This document shows, piece by piece, positions 57,859 to 64,000 of a DNA stretch of 64,000 nucleotides (position 1 is its first letter; every line of letters begins with the position of its first letter). A program made the position numbers and the translations under genes. Below the pieces are notes generated by a model, which saw nothing but the letters and a program-made list of their open reading frames with translations, did no database searches and was not told the DNA's origin. The stretch spans positions 218,833 through 282,832 of the forward strand of contig NZ_CDBO01000011.1 of the NCBI RefSeq assembly GCF_000819885.1. The letters run 5' to 3'. The DNA is from Aeromonas fluvialis (GTDB lineage Bacteria; Pseudomonadota; Gammaproteobacteria; Enterobacterales; Aeromonadaceae).

Positions 57859-59054
57859 TGCACAAGTCACTGGTTATTCTGGGGGCCTCCGGCTCCATTG
57901 GTCAGAGTACCTTGAAAGTGCTGCGCCATAACCCGGGCAGTTGGCAAGTGTTGGCGTTGACCGCTGCCCGTAACGTGGATGCCATGTTGCGGGACTGTCT
58001 CGAATTCTCCCCCCGTTTTGCCGTGATGGTCGACGAGAATGCCGCCCGTGAACTGGCTGCTCGTCTGAAGGCGCACGGTAGTGCGACCCGGGTCATGTCT
58101 GGTTCGGCGGCCCTGTGCGACGTGGCCGCTCACCCCGATGCCCATAGTGTGATGGCGGCCATCGTCGGTGCCGCTGGGCTTGCGCCCACCATGGCGGCAG
58201 TGCGGGCCGGTAAACGCATTCTGCTGGCCAACAAGGAGGCGCTGGTGATGTCCGGTGCTTTCTTCATGGAGGCGGTGCGAGAACATGGTGCCGAGCTGCT
58301 GCCCATCGACAGCGAACACAATGCTATTTTCCAGTGCCTGCCGACCGCTGTGCAGCGCACGCCCGGTTTTTGCGATCTGGCTGGCGCGGGGATCAGCAAG
58401 ATCCTGCTGACCGGTTCTGGCGGGCCGTTCCGTTTCACCGAGATCAGCGAGTTGGCCAGGGTGACGCCGGCCCAGGCCATTGCTCATCCCAACTGGTCGA
58501 TGGGAGCCAAGATTTCGGTCGACTCCGCCACCATGATCAACAAGGGGCTGGAGTACATAGAAGCGCGCTGGTTGTTCAATGCGGCCCCCGAACAGATCCA
58601 GGTCGTGATCCACCCGCAGTCGGTGATCCACTCCATGGTGCAGTACAAAGATGGCTCCGTGCTGGCCCAGCTTGGCAATCCGGACATGTGTACCCCCATC
58701 GCCCATGCACTGGCTTATCCCAACCGCATCCCCTCCAGTGTGGAACCTTTGGATTTCTTCAGTGTCGGAGAGTTCAGCTTTATCCGGCCTGATTACGATC
58801 GCTACCCCTGTCTGGCGCTGGCCATCGATGCCTGCCAGAAGGGACAAGCTGCGACCACCGCGCTCAATGCGGCCAACGAGGAGGCGGTTGCCGCCTTCCT
58901 GGCCGAACGCATCGGTTTCATGGATATTGCCCGGATCAACGAGGCGGTGATGGTGGCGCTGGAGAGCTGTGCCGTCGGCTCCCTCGATGATCTGTTTGCC
59001 CTGGACGGTACGGCAAGAGCCCGTGCTCACACTTTAATTGAGGAGCTTGGCTGA
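57858..59054 (+). CDS. ispC: 1-deoxy-D-xylulose 5-phosphate reductoisomerase
   Basis: The 398-residue enzyme (Dxr) has the NADPH motif [14 protein letters not shown], metal-site [11 protein letters not shown] and the C-terminal [13 protein letters not shown]. It makes MEP for isoprenoids. Start ATG 57858 has GGAG 5 bases upstream; TTG 57855 is less likely. Overlap with rseP at the stop. Confidence 0.97.
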   Translation: MHKSLVILGASGSIGQSTLKVLRHNPGSWQVLALTAARNVDAMLRDCLEFSPRFAVMVDENAARELAARLKAHGSATRVMSGSAALCDVAAHPDAHSVMAAIVGAAGLAPTMAAVRAGKRILLANKEALVMSGAFFMEAVREHGAELLPIDSEHNAIFQCLPTAVQRTPGFCDLAGAGISKILLTGSGGPFRFTEISELARVTPAQAIAHPNWSMGAKISVDSATMINKGLEYIEARWLFNAAPEQIQVVIHPQSVIHSMVQYKDGSVLAQLGNPDMCTPIAHALAYPNRIPSSVEPLDFFSVGEFSFIRPDYDRYPCLALAIDACQKGQAATTALNAANEEAVAAFLAERIGFMDIARINEAVMVALESCAVGSLDDLFALDGTARARAHTLIEELG

Positions 59055-60406
59055 TGGGCGGTGTGTTGTGGAATATCGGTGCCTTTATCGTTGCGCTCGG
59101 CCTGCTGGTTGCGGTGCATGAGTTTGGTCACTTCTGGGTGGCCCGTCGTTGTGGCGTCAAGGTGGAGCGTTTCTCCATCGGTTTTGGTAAGGCGATCTGG
59201 CGCAGGATGGGCAAGGATGGCACCGAATATGTGCTGGCCCTGATCCCGCTCGGTGGCTACGTCAAGATGCTCGATGGCCGGGTTGATGAGCTCAGACCCG
59301 GTGACGAGCAGTATGCCTTCAACCACAAGAGTGTCTGGGCGCGGATGGCCATTGTGGCCGCGGGCCCCATGGCCAACTTCGTCTTTGCCCTGTTTGCCCT
59401 CTGGCTGATGTTTATTATCGGGGTGCCGAGCGTCAAGCCGGTGATTGGCGAGGTGCGTCCCGCTTCCATCGTTGCCGAGGCGGGCGTGCTGCCCGGCATG
59501 GAAATCGTCGGGGTCGGTGATGAGCCGACCGGTGACTGGGAGAGTGTCACCTATGCCCTTATCAGCCATCTGGGGGATAAGTCGGTGACCCTCAGGGTGC
59601 AGGCGCCCAATACCAGCTATGCCACCGACAAGACCTTGTCGCTGAGCGGCTGGACCTTCGATCCGGATAAAGAGTCGCCCATCGGCAGTCTGGGGATCGT
59701 CCCCCTGAGTGGTAAAGTGCTGCCTGTGGTCGCCTCCGTGGTTGCCAAGAGTGCCAGTGAAAAAGCGGGATTGCAGGTGGGAGATCGCATCAAACAGGTC
59801 GGCGATCAGCCAATCACCGCCTGGAGCGAGTTTGTTGAACGGGTGCAGCAGGCACCGGGCGAGCCCTTGCAAGTGGTGGTGGAACGCAACGATAGCGATC
59901 TCAACATGACCCTGACCCCAGATAGCCGCAAGGTGCAGGGCAAGCTGGTTGGATTCGTCGGTCTCTCACCGCAACTGGTTCCATTACCTGATGAATATCG
60001 AATTCTGTTACAGTATGGGCCTTTGCAGGCGCTGTGGCAGGGGGCCAACAAGACCTGGAGCCTGATCACACTCACCTTTGACATGATCGGCAAGCTGGTC
60101 GCTGGCATAGTGTCGCTGGACAATCTAAGTGGCCCCATCTCCATTGCCAAGGGGGCCGGTAGCAGTGCTGACTATGGTCTGGTCTATTTCTTGAGTTTTC
60201 TGGCGCTGATCAGCGTCAACCTGGGGATTATCAATCTATTCCCCCTGCCGGTGCTCGATGGTGGCCATCTGGTCTATTTCCTGATAGAAGCGGTCACTGG
60301 CAAGCCGGTATCAGAGAAAATACAGGAAGTGGGTTTCAGGATCGGCGCCGCCATTCTGATGTTATTGATGGGCATTGCGCTGTTTAACGATTTCGCTCGC
60401 CTCTGA
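59054..60406 (+). CDS. rseP: RseP site-2 zinc metalloprotease
   Basis: The 450-residue membrane protease has the HEFGH zinc motif at residues 22-26, two PDZ domains in the middle, and the LDG motif (PLPVLDGGH, about residues 400-408). It cuts RseA to free sigma-E and removes remnant signal peptides. The ATG at 59054 overlaps the ispC stop. Confidence 0.97.
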   Translation: MGGVLWNIGAFIVALGLLVAVHEFGHFWVARRCGVKVERFSIGFGKAIWRRMGKDGTEYVLALIPLGGYVKMLDGRVDELRPGDEQYAFNHKSVWARMAIVAAGPMANFVFALFALWLMFIIGVPSVKPVIGEVRPASIVAEAGVLPGMEIVGVGDEPTGDWESVTYALISHLGDKSVTLRVQAPNTSYATDKTLSLSGWTFDPDKESPIGSLGIVPLSGKVLPVVASVVAKSASEKAGLQVGDRIKQVGDQPITAWSEFVERVQQAPGEPLQVVVERNDSDLNMTLTPDSRKVQGKLVGFVGLSPQLVPLPDEYRILLQYGPLQALWQGANKTWSLITLTFDMIGKLVAGIVSLDNLSGPISIAKGAGSSADYGLVYFLSFLALISVNLGIINLFPLPVLDGGHLVYFLIEAVTGKPVSEKIQEVGFRIGAAILMLLMGIALFNDFARL

Positions 60407-60440
60407 GGCCAGAGCATCAACAAGGACACATAAGAACAAA

Positions 60441-62972
60441 ATGGCTGTTAAAAAAGCATTGGTGTTGAGTTGCCTGCTGGGTGCCAGTTTCCTGGCCCAG
60501 GCGGCCCCTGCCTCTTTTGTGGTGCAAGATATTCAGGTCGAAGGTCTGCAACGGGTGACCCTGGGTGCCGCACTGTTGAACCTGCCGATCCGGGTCGGTG
60601 ATACCGTCGACTCCGTGGCGTTGGCCAGCGCCATCAAAAAGCTCTATGCCTCGGGTAACTTCGAGGATGTGAAGGTTTACCGTGACGGCCAGGTGCTGCA
60701 GGTGATGGTCAAGGAGCGCCCAACCATCTCCAGTATCGAGTTTGCCGGCAACAAAGATATCAAAGAGGAGCAACTGACCCAGAGTCTGGAGTCCTCCGGT
60801 ATCCGTATTGGCGACCCGCTGGATCGCACCGTGCTCACCTCCCTCGAGAAGGGGTTGGAAGATTTCTACTACGGTGTGGGCAAATATTCCGCCAGGGTCA
60901 AGGCCATCGTCACCCCGCTGCCGCGCAACCGGGTTGACCTCAAGTTTACCTTTGTCGAAGGTCAGGCCGCCAAAATCCAGCAGATCAACATAGTCGGCAA
61001 CAGCGTCTTCCCGGAAGAGAAGCTGATCGCCCAACTCTCCCTGCGTGATGAAGTGCCCTGGTGGAACTTCACCGCCGATCAGCGTTACCAGAAGCAGAAG
61101 CTGGCCGGTGACATCGAGACCCTGCGTTCTTACTACATGGACCGCGGTTATATCCGTTTCCAGCAGGATTCCACTCAGGTCTCCATGACGCCGGACAAGA
61201 AGGGGGTCTATGTCACCCTCAACATCAAGGAAGGGGAGCAGTACAAGGTCTCCGGTGTCCAGCTCAAGGGCGATCTGATCGATCGCGCTGGCGAGATGAA
61301 GGGGCTGATCCCCATCGAAGCGGGCAGCACCTACTCTGCCAGTCAGGTCACCCACACCGAAGAGATGCTCTCCAAGTTCCTCGGTCGTTATGGTTATGCT
61401 TATCCGAAAGTGGTGACGTTCCCGCAAATTAACGATCAGACTAAAGAAGTCGAATTGATCGTTAACGTTGAACCGGGTCCCCGTGTCTATGTGCGCAATA
61501 TCAACTTCAGCGGCAACGCCACCACCCAGGATCAGGTGCTGCGTCGCGAGATGCGTCAGATGGAAGGTACCTGGCTCTCCTCCGATAACATCGAGCAGTC
61601 CAAGACCCGACTCAACCGTCTTGGCTACTTCGAGAGCGTTGAAGTGGATACCAAGCGGGTACCGGGCAACGATGATCTGGTTGACCTCGACTTCAAGGTC
61701 AAGGAGCAGCCGGCGGGCTCCATCAACGCCGGTATCGGCTACGGTACCGAGTCAGGTATAAGCCTGCAGGCGGGGATCTCCCAGGACAACTTTATGGGAA
61801 CCGGTAAAAAGGTTGCCATCAATGCCAGCACCAATGACTACTCCAAGAACGTTGATCTGAGCTACAACGATCCCTACTTCACCGTTGACGGTGTCAGCCT
61901 GGGTGGCCGGGTCTACTACAACCAGTTCAAGGCCGATGATGCGGATATCGTCGATTACGAGAACGAGACCATCGGTTTCCGTCTCTCCAGCGGCTTCCCC
62001 GTTAACGAGACCAACAGGTTGGATTTCAGTACCGGTATTGAAAATACCAAGCTGAGTCGTCCCGAATTCAATGACAAGAACTATCGGGAGTGTTTAGAAG
62101 ACCGCGGTGATGATAATGATTACGACTACTGCTGGGATCAGTGGAACGATAACCGCCAGTCGGTACAAATGGATGAGTTTTGGGATCTTTACTCAAAAAA
62201 TGGTGACGACCTTGATTTCGTGACCATTGATGTGACCGCAGGCTGGACCCGCTCCACCCTGAACAAGGGGATGTTCCCGACCGCGGGTAACCGCCAGCGT
62301 GTCAATGCCAAGGTCACGGTGCCCGGTCAGGATCTGCAGTACTACAAGCTCTCTGCCGAAGATGCCCACTACTTCCCGCTCGATGCAGATCACAGTTGGG
62401 TGATGATCGGCAAGGGGCGCGTCTCCTACGGCAATGGTTATGGCAGCGAGTCCATGCTGCCCTTCTTCGAGAACTACTATGCCGGTGGTTTTGATACGGT
62501 ACGTGGCTTCAAGAGCAACACCATTGGCCCCAAAGCCATCTACAAAACCTACATCAAACCAGGCTCAGGGACTTGTACTGGCGATAAACCTTGTGAGACC
62601 GGTAGCTACGAAGGTTCTGATACCGCGGTTGGCGGTAATGCCCTGGCGGTAGCCTCGGTCGAACTGGTCTTCCCGACCCCGTTTGTTTCCGAGACATACC
62701 GTCCGCAGATCCGTTCTACCGTCTTTATCGATGCCGGTTCGGTCTGGAATACCGAGTTTGCCAATGGCGACTATCCCTGTGCTGACGGGGAAGACTGTGA
62801 TTACCAGAGTCAAGATTACTCGGACCCGGCGAATATCCGGATGTCTGCCGGTGTCTCCCTGCAGTGGCTCTCGCCGATGGGCCCGCTGGTGTTCGCCCTG
62901 GCCAAGCCAATCAAGAAATATGACGGGGATCGCACCGAAGTCTTCTCCTTCAACATTGGCCGTACCTTCTAA
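60441..62972 (+). CDS. bamA: Outer-membrane protein assembly factor BamA
   Basis: The 843-residue precursor has a signal peptide (cleavage after AQA, mature APASF), five POTRA domains and a 16-strand barrel with the VRGF motif in loop 6 and a final GRTF. It is the core of the outer-membrane protein insertase. It is longer than E. coli BamA (810); extra residues sit in extracellular loops. Three loop Cys pairs are visible: 551/564, 712/718 and 780/786. Start at 60441 fits the signal peptide. Confidence 0.97.
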   Translation: MAVKKALVLSCLLGASFLAQAAPASFVVQDIQVEGLQRVTLGAALLNLPIRVGDTVDSVALASAIKKLYASGNFEDVKVYRDGQVLQVMVKERPTISSIEFAGNKDIKEEQLTQSLESSGIRIGDPLDRTVLTSLEKGLEDFYYGVGKYSARVKAIVTPLPRNRVDLKFTFVEGQAAKIQQINIVGNSVFPEEKLIAQLSLRDEVPWWNFTADQRYQKQKLAGDIETLRSYYMDRGYIRFQQDSTQVSMTPDKKGVYVTLNIKEGEQYKVSGVQLKGDLIDRAGEMKGLIPIEAGSTYSASQVTHTEEMLSKFLGRYGYAYPKVVTFPQINDQTKEVELIVNVEPGPRVYVRNINFSGNATTQDQVLRREMRQMEGTWLSSDNIEQSKTRLNRLGYFESVEVDTKRVPGNDDLVDLDFKVKEQPAGSINAGIGYGTESGISLQAGISQDNFMGTGKKVAINASTNDYSKNVDLSYNDPYFTVDGVSLGGRVYYNQFKADDADIVDYENETIGFRLSSGFPVNETNRLDFSTGIENTKLSRPEFNDKNYRECLEDRGDDNDYDYCWDQWNDNRQSVQMDEFWDLYSKNGDDLDFVTIDVTAGWTRSTLNKGMFPTAGNRQRVNAKVTVPGQDLQYYKLSAEDAHYFPLDADHSWVMIGKGRVSYGNGYGSESMLPFFENYYAGGFDTVRGFKSNTIGPKAIYKTYIKPGSGTCTGDKPCETGSYEGSDTAVGGNALAVASVELVFPTPFVSETYRPQIRSTVFIDAGSVWNTEFANGDYPCADGEDCDYQSQDYSDPANIRMSAGVSLQWLSPMGPLVFALAKPIKKYDGDRTEVFSFNIGRTF

Positions 62973-62980
62973 ACAAGATT

Positions 62981-63003
62981 CCCCCCACTCACAAGGTGGG
63001 GGT
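62981..63003 (+). terminator. Terminator after bamA
   Basis: CCCCCAC and GTGGGGG form a 7-bp stem around a 7-base loop, followed by TATTT. Confidence 0.7.
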
Positions 63004-63118
63004 ATTTAATGATGGGTTGCGCTGTATGCGTGACTCACCAGGTAACAAGATGGCCCTCACGCCGCTTGCATAATCGGGTAAATCAGGTAGCCCTCGACCG
63101 AGGGACCAAGGAGTAAGT

Positions 63119-63631
63119 GTGAATAAAGCGTTGAAAGTAGCTGGTTTGAGCTTTGCACTGATGGCTGCCGGCATGGGTTCTGCCTTCGCTGAGACCAAGA
63201 TTGCCGTGGTCGACATGGGCGAAGTGTTCCAAAAGCTGCCCCAGCGTGAAGCCGTTGCCGCCAAGCTGAAAGGCGAATTCGAGCCGCGTATGCGCGAGCT
63301 GCAGAAGCTGGAATCCGAAGGCCAGAAGCTGGTCGAGAAGTTCAAGAAGGACGAAGCCTTCATGAGCGCCGATCAAAAGAAGCAGACCCAGGAGAAGCTG
63401 GCCAAGCTGCAGATGGAGTTCAACCAGAAGCGTCAGGCATTCGAGCAGGACAATGGCCGTCGCCAGTCTGAAGAGCGCAACAAGATCCTGACCAAGGTGC
63501 AGGCTGCCATCGACGCCATCGCCAAGAGCAATGGTTACGATCTGGTGCTGGAGCGCAATGCCGCCCCGTATGCCGCCAGCAAGCTGGACATCTCCGGCCA
63601 GGTTATTTCTCAGGTAAGCAAGAGCAACTAA
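63119..63631 (+). CDS. skp: Periplasmic chaperone Skp (OmpH)
   Basis: The 170-residue precursor has a signal peptide ending GSAFA before ETKIAVVDMGEVF and long helices (EPRMRELQKLESEGQKLVEKFKKDE) forming the jellyfish tentacles. It carries unfolded outer-membrane proteins to BamA. Start GTG 63119 has AAGGAG upstream. Confidence 0.95.
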   Translation: MNKALKVAGLSFALMAAGMGSAFAETKIAVVDMGEVFQKLPQREAVAAKLKGEFEPRMRELQKLESEGQKLVEKFKKDEAFMSADQKKQTQEKLAKLQMEFNQKRQAFEQDNGRRQSEERNKILTKVQAAIDAIAKSNGYDLVLERNAAPYAASKLDISGQVISQVSKSN

Positions 63632-63634
63632 TTG

Positions 63635-64000
63635 ATGGCATTCACTCTCGCACAGCTGGCCCAGCAACTGGGGGCCCAGGTCCATGGCGACGGAACCCTG
63701 GAAATCCGCAAGGTAGCGACACTGGAAAAGGCCGGGGAGGGGGATATCACCTTCCTGTCCAACAAAAAGTTCCGGCACTATCTGGAGCAGAGCAAGGCGA
63801 CCGCCGTGCTCATCACAGAAGCGGATCTGTCTTTTTGTCCCACCAATGCCCTGGTGCTCAAAGACCCCTATGTGGGCTTTGCCCGGGTGGCCCAACTGCT
63901 GGATACCACCCCGCAGCCGGCCACGGATATCCATCCGAGCGCCGTTATCGCGGCTGATGTGCAACTGGGCGAGAGAGTGGCCATCGGTGCCAATGCGGTG
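63635..64000 (+). CDS. lpxD: UDP-3-O-acylglucosamine N-acyltransferase LpxD (partial)
   Basis: The frame starts ATG 63635 and runs off the right edge after 122 codons. It opens MAFTLAQLAQQLGAQ and continues with EKAGEGDITFLSNKKFRHYL and HPSAVIAADVQLGERV, which is the LpxD N-terminal domain and the first hexapeptide repeat. It adds the second acyl chain of lipid A. The 3' end is not in the window. Confidence 0.95.
   Translation, partial: MAFTLAQLAQQLGAQVHGDGTLEIRKVATLEKAGEGDITFLSNKKFRHYLEQSKATAVLITEADLSFCPTNALVLKDPYVGFARVAQLLDTTPQPATDIHPSAVIAADVQLGERVAIGANAV

Noticed and set aside
62108-62128. Fur-box-like GATAATGATTACGA in bamA
   Set aside because: It encodes an acidic loop (DDNDYDY) within the gene and is far from any promoter.

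Overview
The window is ordinary-looking chromosome from a gammaproteobacterium, most likely Aeromonas or a close relative. The case rests on high G+C with dense coding, a Na+-translocating NADH:quinone reductase operon (nqrABCDEF-apbE-nqrM), an OmpK-type porin, and gene orders shared with enteric bacteria and Vibrio (bolA/yajG/ampG, yajQ/panE/yajL, gcvB-gcvA/ygdD/rlmM, queF-syd/yqcC/truC/yqcA, yaeH-dapD-glnD-map-rpsB-tsf-pyrH-frr-uppS-cdsA-ispC-rseP-bamA-skp-lpxD). The species cannot be fixed from the sequence alone. I saw no insertion sequence, prophage, CRISPR array, tRNA or rRNA.

Layout. 1-5.2 kb: a packed operon of lipid-modification type (short-chain dehydrogenase end, FAD oxidoreductase, DUF1365, CFA-like methyltransferase, DUF2878, Trp-rich protein, chalcone isomerase-like protein, DUF3833 lipoprotein). 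5.2-12.4 kb, minus strand: Na+-NQR with its FMN transferase ApbE and maturation factor NqrM. 12.8-17.2 kb: bolA, rlmG, yajG, a periplasmic cyclophilin and ampG. 17.3-20.9 kb: ompK, yajQ, panE, yajL and a small secreted protein. 21-24.3 kb: dinB with a LexA box and a chemoreceptor with a sigma-28 promoter. 24.3-27.6 kb: the GcvB small RNA divergent from gcvA, then an alpha/beta hydrolase, ygdD and rlmM. 27.7-31.7 kb: a secreted protein of unknown role, an NAD-type isocitrate dehydrogenase, xni and ppnN. 31.9-35.9 kb: a diguanylate cyclase next to a TPR membrane protein that ends in a degenerate GGDEF domain. 36-42.5 kb: queF, syd, a cluster of DUF genes (DUF2310, DUF2789, DUF3301, DUF3549), yqcC, truC and yqcA. 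43-47.3 kb: sugar uptake (lamB, malM, ptsG) with long regulatory upstream regions. 47.5-64 kb: the dapD/glnD/map block on the minus strand and the rpsB-to-lpxD block on the plus strand, cut off inside lpxD.

How the genes work together. The nqr block builds a complete Na+ pump and its cofactor machinery. The right-hand block joins translation (S2, EF-Ts, RRF), UMP kinase, isoprenoid and phospholipid precursor synthesis (IspC, UppS, CdsA) and envelope assembly (RseP, BamA, Skp, LpxD). lamB/malM/ptsG form a carbohydrate-uptake patch, and lamB has a well-placed CRP site. No wholly new system stands out. The best items for follow-up are the 5' lipid operon, whose CFA-like enzyme has Gln where CFA synthase has a catalytic-site His, the TPR/degenerate-GGDEF plus cyclase pair, several unexplained dyads upstream of nqrA and ptsG, and the RNA and promoter elements (GcvB, LexA, sigma-28, CRP) that a coding-only annotation would miss. 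All calls come from reading the sequence and from family knowledge; no database search was run.
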